The notes: generated by a model from the letters alone, not told the origin. A stretch of DNA of 64,000 nt from an uncultured Lachnospiraceae bacterium (GCA_910586015.1 CAJUGJ010000002.1:135543-199542); one strand, 5' to 3'. Shown: positions 25,674 through 35,623, numbered from the stretch's first letter. Program-made: numbers and translations.

Positions 25674-28133
25674 TTATTTTGTCCTTTTTTTACGAATCGA
25701 AAGTTTTACCTCTTCATCCTTTGCGGTCAAAGATATGGTATCTCCCGGAGCAATCCTTCCCTCTAAAATCGCTTCTGCCATCCGATCTTCTACCATGGTT
25801 TGAATCGTACGTCTTAGTGGTCTTGCACCATATTTTTCATCAAAACCCTTTTGTACAATCAATTCAACAAATAGTTCGTCTGTTTTTACGTTCAATTCCA
25901 TTTGTAACTTACAGCGTTTTATAATCTCTTTTAACATAACTTGGACAATTTCATGAACTTCTTCTTTTCCAAGAGCATGGAAAACAATGATTTCATCAAT
26001 CCGGTTTAAAAATTCCGGTTTGAAAATACGTTTTACCTCTTCCATTACATTGTCTTTCATACGCTTATAATCCGCTTGAGAATCTTCACTTGAAACAAAT
26101 CCAAGTTTTTTGGGAGAAATAATATTTTGAGCACCAGCATTCGAAGTCATAATAATAATAGTGTTTTTAAAGCTGACTTTTCTTCCCTGAGCATCTGTAA
26201 TATGACCATCATCTAATACCTGTAAAAGGATATTAAAAACATCTGGATGTGCCTTTTCAATTTCATCAAATAAAATTACAGAATAAGGGTTTCTACGTAC
26301 TTTTTCACTTAATTGACCCCCTTCTTCATATCCGACATATCCTGGCGGAGAACCGATCATTTTAGATACGCTATGTTTTTCCATATATTCGGACATATCG
26401 ACCCGAATCATTGCACTCTCTTTTCCAAACATCGCTTCCGCTAATGCTTTAGACAGTTCTGTCTTTCCAACACCAGTTGGTCCAAGAAATAAAAAAGAAC
26501 CTATCGGACGATTTGGATCTTTTAATCCTACTCTTCCTCTTCGAATTGCTCTTGCCACTGCTGTAACCGCTTCTTTTTGTCCAATCACTCGCTCATGTAA
26601 AATATCTTCTAATTTTAATAATCTCTCACTTTCTCCTTCTTCCAGCTTTTGAACTGGAATTTTTGTCCAACCCGAAACAACATCTGCAATTTCTGTAGCT
26701 GTAACACTCAACTGTGCTTCCTCTCGCTCTTTTTCCTGTTCTAATTTCAAGCGGTTTAATGTATCTTTTAACTTTTGTTGTTTCTTTTTAATTTCTCCTG
26801 CCTTCTCAAAAGATTCGCTTTTTATTGCTTCCTCTTTTTCTTGTTCTAAAGCAGTAATCTTTTCTTCTAATTCTTTTACCTTTGGAGAAACGATATACAC
26901 ACTAAGACGAACTTTAGAAGCTGCTTCATCCATCACATCAATAGCTTTATCTGGTAAATAGCGATCATTAATATAACGACTGGAAAGTTTAACTGCTGCC
27001 TCTACTGCTTCGTCTGTGATAGTTACACGATGATGTGTTTCGTATCGTGGGCGAATTCCATGTAAAATCTGAATGGTTTCCTCTTCCGATGGCTCTTCTA
27101 CTACTACAGGCTGAAATCTTCGCTCTAATGCGGCATCCTTTTCGATATATTTACGATATTCCTCTCTAGTTGTTGCTCCAATCAACTGAAGTTCCCCTCT
27201 TGCTAAAGATGGTTTTAAAATATTCGATGCGTCTATTGCTCCTTCTGCACCTCCTGCACCAATAATCGTATGCAGTTCGTCGATAAAGAGAAGTACATTT
27301 CCATCATAGATCACTTCTGAAATTGCCTTTTTAATTCTTTCTTCAAATTCTCCACGGTATTTTGAACCTGCTACCATTCCTGATAAATCTAAAGTAAGCA
27401 CTCTCTTATCCTTAATGGTATCAGGAACATCCCCCTGTACAATTTTTTGAGCTAAACCTTCTGCTACTGCTGTTTTCCCAACTCCCGGTTCTCCAACTAA
27501 ACAAGGATTATTTTTTGTACGTCTACTTAAAATTTGAATTACTCTTTGAATTTCTTTTTCTCTTCCAATAACTGGATCTAACTTTTCTTCTCTTGCATAG
27601 GCAGTCAAATCTCTACTATATTGATCTAAGGTTGGAGTTTGACTTTTTCCACGCCCTTTTCCCTTACTCGCAGAATATTCATTTTTCGCTGTTCCTGAAT
27701 CAATTCCCATAGCATTTAACAAATCAACATAGATCTTTTGAAGATTGACTCCCAACGTATTTAAAAGACGGACTGCAATACAATCCTGCATTTTTAATAA
27801 TGCCAATAAAATATGCTCTGTACCAATAAATTCTGAACCTACCCTTTTTGCCTCTTTGTCACTTTGCTGCAAAATTCCCTGTGCTCTTGGAGTTAATTTT
27901 CCCTCCCCTTCATATTCTGCAACAGTATTTGTTGATATAAGCTGACTGACTAACTCTAAAATTCGTTCTTCTTGAACGTTATTCTCCTTTAGAACACTTG
28001 CTGCTGCTCCATTTGTATGAAGTAGCCCAAGTAAAAGATGTTCTGTTCCAATATAGCCATGTGCTAATTGTTTGGCAGCTTCTGCTGCCAGATTAATTGC
28101 CATTCTAGCATTCTCTGTAAATCGTTCTTTCAT
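25674..28133 (-). CDS. clpC: ATP-dependent Clp protease ATPase subunit ClpC
   Basis: 819 residues. Hsp100 unfoldase that feeds ClpP. Two Clp N repeats (1-145), AAA-1 with GEPGVGKT, a middle UVR-like coiled segment around 410-470, AAA-2 with GPTGVGKT and the C-terminal D2-small domain. All ATPase motifs are intact. In Gram-positive bacteria McsB-phosphorylated arginines mark substrates for ClpC. Follows mcsB by 44 bases and ends at the terminator 25636-25667. Confidence 0.97.
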   Translation of the reverse strand: MKERFTENARMAINLAAEAAKQLAHGYIGTEHLLLGLLHTNGAAASVLKENNVQEERILELVSQLISTNTVAEYEGEGKLTPRAQGILQQSDKEAKRVGSEFIGTEHILLALLKMQDCIAVRLLNTLGVNLQKIYVDLLNAMGIDSGTAKNEYSASKGKGRGKSQTPTLDQYSRDLTAYAREEKLDPVIGREKEIQRVIQILSRRTKNNPCLVGEPGVGKTAVAEGLAQKIVQGDVPDTIKDKRVLTLDLSGMVAGSKYRGEFEERIKKAISEVIYDGNVLLFIDELHTIIGAGGAEGAIDASNILKPSLARGELQLIGATTREEYRKYIEKDAALERRFQPVVVEEPSEEETIQILHGIRPRYETHHRVTITDEAVEAAVKLSSRYINDRYLPDKAIDVMDEAASKVRLSVYIVSPKVKELEEKITALEQEKEEAIKSESFEKAGEIKKKQQKLKDTLNRLKLEQEKEREEAQLSVTATEIADVVSGWTKIPVQKLEEGESERLLKLEDILHERVIGQKEAVTAVARAIRRGRVGLKDPNRPIGSFLFLGPTGVGKTELSKALAEAMFGKESAMIRVDMSEYMEKHSVSKMIGSPPGYVGYEEGGQLSEKVRRNPYSVILFDEIEKAHPDVFNILLQVLDDGHITDAQGRKVSFKNTIIIMTSNAGAQNIISPKKLGFVSSEDSQADYKRMKDNVMEEVKRIFKPEFLNRIDEIIVFHALGKEEVHEIVQVMLKEIIKRCKLQMELNVKTDELFVELIVQKGFDEKYGARPLRRTIQTMVEDRMAEAILEGRIAPGDTISLTAKDEEVKLSIRKKRTK

Positions 28134-28177
28134 TTTTAGCCTCCATGCTGCAACTGTTTTTTAAAAGTAATGAATGA

Positions 28178-29212
28178 TTATATTAGTTCTGGTATTCGCT
28201 GATTTAGATACTCTGCTCTAACTCGATCCCTATCTCCATTTCCAATGCTTTTTCCATAGTGACGTTGTATACTAGCAGGCTGAATTTCCATCATTACTTG
28301 ATGGAAATTTGTCTGACCTTTTAAGCTGATTAAGCCTGTATCCATTCCTAATTTTACTTGGGATAATAGAGTCATTGCATCTATGGTATTTAAAAGTTTT
28401 GCATACTTTAGTATTCCATAAGAACGGTATACTTTATCTGTAATTTCTTCTTTATTTACCATTAACATATATTCCCGATATTTTCGTTCCAATTTAATAA
28501 TCTGATCTAAAATTTGAGCTAAGTTTTCTAGTATTTCTTGCTCAGAACTTCCAAGTGTCTTTTGATTCGAGATCTGGTAAATAAATCCTAACGCTTTTGT
28601 TCCCTCTCCATAAATACCTCGAATTGTAATACCATATTTTCTAACTTCCTCTGATAGACGCTCCACCTTTCCAGTCATAGTAAGTGCAGGAAGAAAAACC
28701 ATATAGGAAGCTCGTAGTCCTGTTCCAGTATTGGTTGGACAAGTAGTTAGATATCCAAATTTTCCATCATAGGCAAATGGCATTTGACTACTTAATAAAT
28801 CGTCAATTTTATCTGCCTTTGCCAATGCCTGTTTCATCTTCATACCACCTGTTACTGTTTGAATTCGAAGATGATCTTCTTCATTCACCATAATACTAAC
28901 ATCTTCATCTTCTGAAAGCAAAAGTCCTGTCTTTTCCTGCTTTTTTGCTAACTGCGGGCTGATAATATGCCATTCTACCAAAGCAGTTCGCTCAATTTCT
29001 GCCAATTTATTAATTTGACAGTAATAATATTTTGTATTTTCTTTTTCTCTAAGCAAAGCAGTACAATCTTTGACCGCTTGAAATAATACATTTGATTCTT
29101 CCTTTGACATTCGTTCCGCAAACCTTAGATTTTTTAAATTCCTTGCCAATCGGATTCGACTAGAAATTACAACATCGTCAACATCTGTTGTTTCTTCATA
29201 CCATTTTGTCAT
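28178..29212 (-). CDS. mcsB: Protein-arginine kinase McsB
   Basis: 344 residues. Phosphagen-kinase fold enzyme that phosphorylates Arg residues of misfolded proteins for ClpC-ClpP. Catalytic-domain motifs VISSRIRLARNL and CPTNTGTGLRAS are intact. The ATG overlapping the end of mcsA by 17 bases was chosen (GGGGAAAGAGG upstream), which suggests translational coupling to its activator McsA. Confidence 0.95.
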   Translation of the reverse strand: MTKWYEETTDVDDVVISSRIRLARNLKNLRFAERMSKEESNVLFQAVKDCTALLREKENTKYYYCQINKLAEIERTALVEWHIISPQLAKKQEKTGLLLSEDEDVSIMVNEEDHLRIQTVTGGMKMKQALAKADKIDDLLSSQMPFAYDGKFGYLTTCPTNTGTGLRASYMVFLPALTMTGKVERLSEEVRKYGITIRGIYGEGTKALGFIYQISNQKTLGSSEQEILENLAQILDQIIKLERKYREYMLMVNKEEITDKVYRSYGILKYAKLLNTIDAMTLLSQVKLGMDTGLISLKGQTNFHQVMMEIQPASIQRHYGKSIGNGDRDRVRAEYLNQRIPELI

Positions 29213-29780
29213 CCTCTTTCCCCTCCTTCGATGATACATTTCGCTTTACTTTTTGTTTCTGTTTTAAATCACGAATGATATCTCGAAGTCTTGCGGCTTC
29301 TTCAAATTCCTCTGCTTCAACTGCCTGTTGTAATTGTAGTGTTAGTCGTTCTATTTCTGAAAGATTCGATTCTTGACTGTAATTTTCTTTTTGCGTAGAT
29401 TCTATACTTAAATCATTTTTCTTTAGATGTTTTCCACAGTGACAATCAGCTCCATGAAGATTTTTAAGAAGTTTTTCTAAAAAAGGAGCAAATGTATGAT
29501 AACATTGGGCACATCCAAATCTCCCCTGTTTTAAAAATTCTTCATATCCTAATCCACAGACTGGACAGATTGTTTCTTTTTGTTTTTCTTGTTGTGTTCC
29601 CGCTGCACCAAGAAGTAAACCTGACAAAATTCCCCCTAACCCAGAAACATTTTTTATGATTAAAGAAGGTGTATACTCTGTTGCACACTCTTCACATAAA
29701 TGCTGTTCTTGTTTTTCTCCATTTTTTATTTCTGTATAAAAAATTTTTGCTTCTCTTTTTTTACAGATATCACATAACAT
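29196..29780 (-). CDS. mcsA: McsA-like activator of McsB (zinc-binding, UVR domain)
   Basis: 194 residues. Begins MLCDICKKREAKIFYTEI with CxxC pairs (CDIC, CEEC, CPVC, CAQC) forming zinc knuckles, and ends with a UVR motif (LQQAVEAEEFEEAARLRD). McsA binds and stimulates McsB. The start after GGGAGG was preferred to one 14 codons upstream that would overlap the regulator gene. Confidence 0.92.
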   Translation of the reverse strand: MLCDICKKREAKIFYTEIKNGEKQEQHLCEECATEYTPSLIIKNVSGLGGILSGLLLGAAGTQQEKQKETICPVCGLGYEEFLKQGRFGCAQCYHTFAPFLEKLLKNLHGADCHCGKHLKKNDLSIESTQKENYSQESNLSEIERLTLQLQQAVEAEEFEEAARLRDIIRDLKQKQKVKRNVSSKEGKEDDKMV

Positions 29781-29811
29781 GGAAATTCCTCCCTCTATCC
29801 GGTATTCCAAA

Positions 29812-30192
29812 TCATTTTCCATCTTCGCAAAATTCCTGACAGATCGTATCTACGATTTGATGTATTTCGTCTACTGTTACATTTTTGCAAATCGCCTGTG
29901 CTAAAATCACACGTAATCGTTCTCTTAACTGTATCAGAGTATGTTCTTTATTACAATCTACCGCAATAACAGCACCTTTACGCCGATCCAGTTTTACATA
30001 GCCTTCCTGTTTTAATATAGTATATGCTTTATTTACTGTATGCATATTAATCCCAATATTTTCCGCTAATTCACGAACAGAAGGAAGATTATCTCCTTCC
30101 TGAATTTCTGACATTGCTATACTTAGTATGATCTGATTACGCAGTTGAATATACAAAGCCTCATCACTATTAAAATCAATGGTCACTATCAT
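29812..30192 (-). CDS. GntR-family (YtrA-type) regulator heading the clpC operon
   Basis: 126 residues. An N-terminal winged helix (ALYIQLRNQIILSIAM, LPSVRELAENIGINMHTVNKAY) is followed by a short helical tail, the pattern of the YtrA subgroup of GntR repressors with no ligand domain. It occupies the place where ctsR, the class III heat-shock repressor gene, normally begins this operon; it shares no CtsR motif. The likely role is autoregulation of the mcsA-mcsB-clpC transcript, an inference from position only. Ribosome binding site GAGGATAAG; promoter at 30298-30325. Confidence 0.88.
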   Translation of the reverse strand: MIVTIDFNSDEALYIQLRNQIILSIAMSEIQEGDNLPSVRELAENIGINMHTVNKAYTILKQEGYVKLDRRKGAVIAVDCNKEHTLIQLRERLRVILAQAICKNVTVDEIHQIVDTICQEFCEDGK

Positions 30193-30297
30193 CTTATCCT
30201 CATTTCTGCGCCTATCCTGTCTTTTTGCACATAGGTAACTTTTCAGTTCATCTCAAATTATATTCTATAGAAAAATCGATTGCCTTCTGTTATACAT

Positions 30298-30325
30298 ATT
30301 ATAGCACAGATTGTTATATTTTCAA
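30298..30325 (-). promoter_or_regulatory. Promoter of the gntR-mcsA-mcsB-clpC operon
   Basis: Minus strand TTGAAA (30320-30325), 16-base spacer, TATAAT (30298-30303). The heptamer GGTCAAA typical of CtsR operators was looked for and not found. TATAACA occurs twice around the -10 box and could be part of an operator. Confidence 0.7.
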
Positions 30326-30360
30326 TACCTTATTTTTATTTTAAATACTAAATACAGATA

Positions 30361-30466
30361 AAGGAGTTGTTGTACTAAGAACTAAATATACAAGATATAG
30401 TATTGATATCCCATTAAATTCTACAATATCTTGTATCTAATTTTCTTAGTGCAACAACTCCTTGTA
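30361..30466 (-). terminator. Very long imperfect hairpin after the cohesin/cadherin-like gene
   Basis: Both arms span nearly 50 bases: AAGGAGTTGTTG near the left end pairs with CAACAACTCCTT at the right, and ATACAAGATAT pairs with ATATCTTGTAT internally. It separates the surface protein gene from the gntR promoter. Far longer than a normal terminator, it may be a terminator expanded by, or derived from, a small palindromic repeat. Confidence 0.75.
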
Positions 30467-30470
30467 TCAC

Positions 30471-31709
30471 TCAATCGTCTAAATTTTTCCGACGAATAAG
30501 AAGTGCTATAACACTGATCAATAAAATAAGACAAATACCCGCTGCTACTGCAAGTGCAAGACTTAATTTACTAATAGTTTGTTCATATCTCATTAAGTCT
30601 GAAGCATCCTGTAAAAACTCTTGTTCCTCTAAACTTTTACTTGTATTTGAAATAACATTCTTTTCTTGTAGATATCTCTGAATTGTTTTTTCTACACGAT
30701 CATAGCGATATAATCCTGTTTCTCCTGCTTCATTTTCTAAAATTAACAGCAAAAAATCGGAATCTGAATCTTCTGTTTTTGTATATGCCCAAATAGTAAC
30801 TCCATTCATAATAAAAGAGGTTTTTGTATAACCTGCTGGAATTGTAACACTAGCATCCTTTTCTTTTATAGTATAAAAGTATTGTCCAGTTAGTTTAAAA
30901 ACTCCACTCTCTTCATAAACTTCAAATCGCCATTCTGGTGCCTCTGTTTCTGGTATAGGTGTTGCACTTGGCGTAATTAGTGCCTCTTTTGCAACATGAA
31001 TTGTATAGATTAACTCATTGCCCGCTGGAGCCTTTACATGAATTTCAACTATATTATTTCCTTCTTTTAATTCACTATTTCCCGTAACCGACACTTTACA
31101 TTCCAGATCTTCTGGAACTGCACTGACTGTCAATTTGATTGTATCATTATCTACAACTGTGCTATATTCAAAAATTCCACTTTCAAAAGTTGGTGTTAAA
31201 TTGCCCGGACTAATTTTCATCGCTGCAAGTCTTGCGTTATCAGATTCTTGTGGAGCAGGTAAAATAGTAAACCCTAAAACTCCACTAGAAACAGACATTG
31301 TATTTCCTGTGTCATATTCATAGGCAACTGGATTATTTGTCATTTCAAATTGACAGGTACCTTCTTGTAGTACGCGAAATGTCATTCGATAATTTCTTGC
31401 ATCCCAACTTGGTGAAGCCCCTATATCAGAAATGGTTAATAATCCATTCTCTCCTGTAATACAGGAAGGACCAGATACATATTCTAATAAACTAGAACTA
31501 TAAATAAGTGAACCTTCAAAATCTCCAAGTGTCGTATCGGAACCTACCATCATTTGAACTGAAATTTCTTCTCCAACATAAACCTCTTTTTCTGGTGCTT
31601 CAAACCAAATGGTAGCACTTGCAGCATATAAATTTTTATCTTTTGAAAACCAAATTCCTAATATAACAAGTCCCAGACAAATACACCATTTTTTGTACTT
31701 GTTTCCCAT
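30471..31709 (-). CDS. Membrane-anchored surface protein with cohesin-like and cadherin-like beta domains
   Basis: 412 residues. Signal peptide at the N-terminus; a cohesin-like beta-sandwich (about 30-150: VYVGEEISVQMMVGSDTTLG); a cadherin-like beta-sandwich repeat (about 160-240, containing LKEGNNIVEIHVKAPAGNEL); then a region of about 100 residues; a membrane helix near 380-403 and a basic tail RRKNLDD. So it is anchored by its C-terminus. Lies 11 bases downstream of the SH3b/glucosaminidase gene and probably works with it at the wall. Cohesin-like folds occur in many non-cellulosome surface proteins, so no cellulosome is implied. Confidence 0.8.
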   Translation of the reverse strand: MGNKYKKWCICLGLVILGIWFSKDKNLYAASATIWFEAPEKEVYVGEEISVQMMVGSDTTLGDFEGSLIYSSSLLEYVSGPSCITGENGLLTISDIGASPSWDARNYRMTFRVLQEGTCQFEMTNNPVAYEYDTGNTMSVSSGVLGFTILPAPQESDNARLAAMKISPGNLTPTFESGIFEYSTVVDNDTIKLTVSAVPEDLECKVSVTGNSELKEGNNIVEIHVKAPAGNELIYTIHVAKEALITPSATPIPETEAPEWRFEVYEESGVFKLTGQYFYTIKEKDASVTIPAGYTKTSFIMNGVTIWAYTKTEDSDSDFLLLILENEAGETGLYRYDRVEKTIQRYLQEKNVISNTSKSLEEQEFLQDASDLMRYEQTISKLSLALAVAAGICLILLISVIALLIRRKNLDD

Positions 31710-31720
31710 CAGCTTCCTCC

Positions 31721-34700
31721 TTATTGTCCCGCATCCTTTCTAATAATGTTGAATTGATACTTTCTGGTATCTCCATTTTCTGCTACAACAAAAAGACTGA
31801 TCTGATTTGTTCCAACATTTAAATCATAGTATGATGTTCCACTTACTACTGCTTTTTTGTTTACTGTTTCTGCTGCAATCTGGATAACATCACAAGAATT
31901 ATCTACAACTAAATAATATTCCTGATCTAATGTCATATCGAACTCTGGTGTCATATTTAACTGTGCTCCAGATAGATCAAAAATCTTTAGTGTTTTTAGC
32001 CAATTATTTGGATTGAGTTTTGTCTGTGGTATAGGAGATGCTATTTCTGGCATATTTAAATAAACTGGAATAGAAAAAACAATTGGTAAATTTTCAACAT
32101 TTGTATATCCAGCATAGACCTTTCTTCCTTCTGAATAAGGTGCTTCCACATTTGCCATATATTGATGGGAATAGGTAGAAGAAGGTGTTACATTAAATTT
32201 CTGTAAATATATCGTATTTTGTCCTTTACTGATATAGGAATTTCCAATAATATATGCTCCACCTACAATAGCACGATATCGATTTGTCCATGGAATCAAT
32301 GAATTAGAATTTAATGTCGCATTGGTACTTCCATTTTTTGCATATTTTAAACCATTTGCAATTGCTCCACCTGCTGCTGTACTGTTATATGCTCCGATAT
32401 TATAAAAATTATAATATCCTTCCCATCCTTTAAATGTTCCTGAAACACTACTGCTCATTGTCGTTGCTCCAGTTACTACTTCTTGCTTTACTCGACTTGC
32501 TAGATGATATGGACTGACATTTGAATATTGAGCAGCTTGAATAAATGTTTCTCCATAAGTAATATTTCGTGATATTCCCTGTTCATCTTTGTAAGTATAA
32601 GATGTCTGATACATTGGTGTATACTGTAAAATATCTTCTACACCGGATAAATTTTGGTAGGATGGTTCATAAGTTAATAGTTCAAACTGAAAAATACTTT
32701 TTTCATCCAAAAAATTTCTAGGATCCATATAGTAAGCGGTTGCTTCTTTGGAAGCAGTTACCCAAGTAGAGCCATCAAATACAATAAAACTATCTGTTTT
32801 CCAATTATATGCTCCGTTTTCAAGTGATTTCCATTCAATGCCTTTACTATTTGGAATTAAATTTTTTCCTGCAACACTTTCATTTTCTATTACTGTATTC
32901 CAATCCAAACCAGTATGATATGCGTGAAATTCCCATTTAGGATATTTTTTGTGTAATTGTCGAAGTAATTTTTTATAGTCTTCTGGAAAGCCTTGAGCTG
33001 CTAATTTAGCCTCAAAATCACTATAATCGGAAACTGGTGTTGGGGTTGGACTTAACATGGGAGTTGGTGTCAATATAATACTTGGTTTAGCATTGCCCTG
33101 ACCATCATCTTGAAGCTCTAAAAATTCTTCTGCTATATATCCAGTATATATTCCGCTTTGCCATTGAAATTGTACTTGATACCAAAGCATTTCCTCTCCA
33201 TTTACTACTTTTAGAAGTGTTACTGCAAATCCACTGCTCAATAAAATTGGTGAACCATGATTGTCACAGACTACACCACCAAAATATCCCGGCTCTGAAC
33301 GAATAATTAAAGCTTGTGCATTCTTAATAATAGCTTTTGTCGTTGGTAAGACTGGAGTTGGACTTGGCATAGGTGTAGGAGTTGGACTTGGGGTTGGCGT
33401 AGGAGTTGGACTTGGGGTTGGCGTTGGACTTGGCGTAGGCGTTGGACTTAACGTGGGAGTTGGTGTTTCCTTCTCCCATGTTAAATCCACTTCACTCGCT
33501 GGAATATATCCTTGATAAGAAGTATTTTCACTTTCAAATTTTGCTAAAAACCATTTTTGCTGTCCGTCTGTTTTTTCTCCTAATAGTGTCAAAAATGTTC
33601 CTTTTTTTAAAGAAAGAATATTTTTATCTTTATTTTTGACATAAGCGGCATCCTTTTCAATAGAAACTTTTGGGCGAATATTATTTCCAGTTAAGATGCC
33701 ATAAACGGGAGAATTATAATCTAGTGCAATATAAAGACTTAATGCGTATCCTGTTATTTTCTTTTTATTTACTACCGTCTCTATCTGATACCAAGTCCCA
33801 TTGGAAGTATCTTCTTCTCCTATCACTGTAACTTTTGTCTTATTTGTTAAAGAGGCTAATTTTTCACTATCTGTTGTTGCCTTGCTTCTTAAATTAAGTG
33901 TTCCTGCATTCACTGTTGCAGAAAGTGAGAGTTTTTGTTCTTGTGACGGTGGCGTCGTTGGTGTTGGACTTGGTGTTGTCACTGCTGTTTTTTTTCCCAG
34001 TAACTCTACTTGATCTGCTGTAACATATCCTCTATAACTTGTTCCTGATATGGTAACTCCTACACGGAACCACTTTTTTCCACCTACAGTTTTCTCATCA
34101 GAAATCCAAACCTGTCTTGGCCCTAAGCTTAACTTAGAACCATCTGACATAGTGACTGCTTTATTTCCTCCTGCTGTTTCCAAAGGAATGGTATTATCAT
34201 TTAGTAATTTACCATAAAAACCACTTCCAAATGTAATGGCAATATAATCACTTAATACATATCCTGAAATGGTTTTACCATCAGATTTTGCATTGATCTG
34301 ATACCAAAATTCTGAGCCATTTTTCTTTCTTCCGATAATGGTAACTGTATCATCACGATGTAGTTCTGCTAACTTTTCATAAGAAGTTCCTGCACCTTTA
34401 CGAACATTTAATGTAGAACCTGTTACCTTTGCAGATAATTTTAACTCCATTTCATATGTTTCCGGCTGCTCTGGCGTAGTAGTTGGCTTTGGAGTAGGCT
34501 CTGTTTGTGATGTCTTGCTTCCTAATAATTTTAATGATTGTGCTGGAACATAGCCACTATACTCTTTTCCTGAGATTGTAAGTGTAACACAAAACCATTT
34601 TCCATCATTTACATTCTCTTCATCGGACAAAAGTACCTGTTCATCATTTAAAACCATTTGTGAACCATCATCTAATAATGTAGGCGTTGTTCCTCCTGCA

Positions 34701-35623
34701 TACGTTACTACTGTAATATCCTCTTGTTTTATTTGTGCATAAAATTGAGAATCAAACTGTAGTTGAATATGTGTACTATCTACATAACCAGTATAATTTT
34801 TTTTATCAACTTGTGCTGTAATATAATAAAATCTTTCTTCTTGTGTTTCTTTTATTCCTGTTACTGTAACCTCTGCTTTATTTAAGAGTAGTGCAAGGCT
34901 TTCGGAATCCTCATCTGCGTCTTGCCAGATGTCGAGTTCACTAGCTGTTACAGTTCCAGTAACATTCATCCGAAATCCTGGTGCATTCGTTGGTGCAGGT
35001 AAAACACTAGGCGTTGGTGTTGGTGTTTTTGTAGGAGCTAAAGTTGGTGTCACTGTCGATGTTGTGTTTTGTGTCTTTTTTATATATTGAACACTGGAAT
35101 ATCCTTCAATCTGTGTTCCTAAGAATACTGCACGTAAATGATACCAACCATTTTCCTCTCCTAAAATAGTGATACTTTGTCCCTTTGTAAGATAAACTTC
35201 TGTATTATTTACTTTGATTTTATCATAGTTTAATCCCGGACCTTTTCGAACCATAAGTGTATTTGCTGTACAGATTCCATTTTCATTGTTATTTGTTGTA
35301 TCAGAAACAGTTTGAATATATTTTGCCAAGGAATAACCTGTCACCTGCTTTCCTCGAAACTCAGTCTTTAAATAATACCAACCATTTTTTGAATCTAAAA
35401 TTTCTACTATTTGGTTTTTCGTTAAATATGCCTCTTCTTTATTTACTATAACACTGTCATATTCTGTTCCTGGTCCAGTTCGAATCATTAACATATTTGC
35501 AGTACATACGCCCTTTCCTGCTGCCAATACCAAAATCTTTGGCATACCAATGACTTCAAGCAGGATACAAAGACACAGTAAAATGGACAATCTGCGGCTT
35601 TTTTTCCACTTTTGTATATTCAT
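31721..35623 (-). CDS. Large secreted SH3b-repeat glucosaminidase
   Basis: 1300 residues. Signal peptide (1-35), at least five SH3b-type modules (first two begin about residues 36 and 115, with LMIRTGPGTEYDS and LMVRKGPGLNYDK), Pro/Thr linkers including a long TPTPSP run near residues 720-760, then an endo-beta-N-acetylglucosaminidase domain (about 870-1190; MDPRNFLDEKSIFQFELL is typical), and a C-terminal cadherin-like sandwich. SH3b modules bind wall peptides; the enzyme should cut glycan strands in remodelling or separation. Transcribed with the 30471-31709 gene. Substrate is inferred from family. Confidence 0.9.
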   Translation of the reverse strand: MNIQKWKKSRRLSILLCLCILLEVIGMPKILVLAAGKGVCTANMLMIRTGPGTEYDSVIVNKEEAYLTKNQIVEILDSKNGWYYLKTEFRGKQVTGYSLAKYIQTVSDTTNNNENGICTANTLMVRKGPGLNYDKIKVNNTEVYLTKGQSITILGEENGWYHLRAVFLGTQIEGYSSVQYIKKTQNTTSTVTPTLAPTKTPTPTPSVLPAPTNAPGFRMNVTGTVTASELDIWQDADEDSESLALLLNKAEVTVTGIKETQEERFYYITAQVDKKNYTGYVDSTHIQLQFDSQFYAQIKQEDITVVTYAGGTTPTLLDDGSQMVLNDEQVLLSDEENVNDGKWFCVTLTISGKEYSGYVPAQSLKLLGSKTSQTEPTPKPTTTPEQPETYEMELKLSAKVTGSTLNVRKGAGTSYEKLAELHRDDTVTIIGRKKNGSEFWYQINAKSDGKTISGYVLSDYIAITFGSGFYGKLLNDNTIPLETAGGNKAVTMSDGSKLSLGPRQVWISDEKTVGGKKWFRVGVTISGTSYRGYVTADQVELLGKKTAVTTPSPTPTTPPSQEQKLSLSATVNAGTLNLRSKATTDSEKLASLTNKTKVTVIGEEDTSNGTWYQIETVVNKKKITGYALSLYIALDYNSPVYGILTGNNIRPKVSIEKDAAYVKNKDKNILSLKKGTFLTLLGEKTDGQQKWFLAKFESENTSYQGYIPASEVDLTWEKETPTPTLSPTPTPSPTPTPSPTPTPTPSPTPTPMPSPTPVLPTTKAIIKNAQALIIRSEPGYFGGVVCDNHGSPILLSSGFAVTLLKVVNGEEMLWYQVQFQWQSGIYTGYIAEEFLELQDDGQGNAKPSIILTPTPMLSPTPTPVSDYSDFEAKLAAQGFPEDYKKLLRQLHKKYPKWEFHAYHTGLDWNTVIENESVAGKNLIPNSKGIEWKSLENGAYNWKTDSFIVFDGSTWVTASKEATAYYMDPRNFLDEKSIFQFELLTYEPSYQNLSGVEDILQYTPMYQTSYTYKDEQGISRNITYGETFIQAAQYSNVSPYHLASRVKQEVVTGATTMSSSVSGTFKGWEGYYNFYNIGAYNSTAAGGAIANGLKYAKNGSTNATLNSNSLIPWTNRYRAIVGGAYIIGNSYISKGQNTIYLQKFNVTPSSTYSHQYMANVEAPYSEGRKVYAGYTNVENLPIVFSIPVYLNMPEIASPIPQTKLNPNNWLKTLKIFDLSGAQLNMTPEFDMTLDQEYYLVVDNSCDVIQIAAETVNKKAVVSGTSYYDLNVGTNQISLFVVAENGDTRKYQFNIIRKDAGQ
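33351..33464. repeat. Minisatellite encoding the Pro/Thr linker
   Basis: Tandem copies of GTTGGACTTGG/GGTTGGCGTAGGA-like 12- and 18-base units, which encode TPTPSP repeats on the minus strand inside the glucosaminidase gene. Such tracts change length by slippage. Confidence 0.85.

Noticed and set aside
30471..31709. Cellulosome component because of the cohesin-like domain
   Set aside because: No dockerin proteins or other cellulosome genes are present; cohesin-like folds are common in other surface proteins.
33340..33470. CRISPR-like repeats
   Set aside because: Short tandem units without spacers, inside a coding frame; no cas genes in the window.
33261..33515. Plus-strand frame encoding a Gly/Val repeat protein
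   Set aside because: It is the antisense reading of the Pro/Thr linker of the glucosaminidase.
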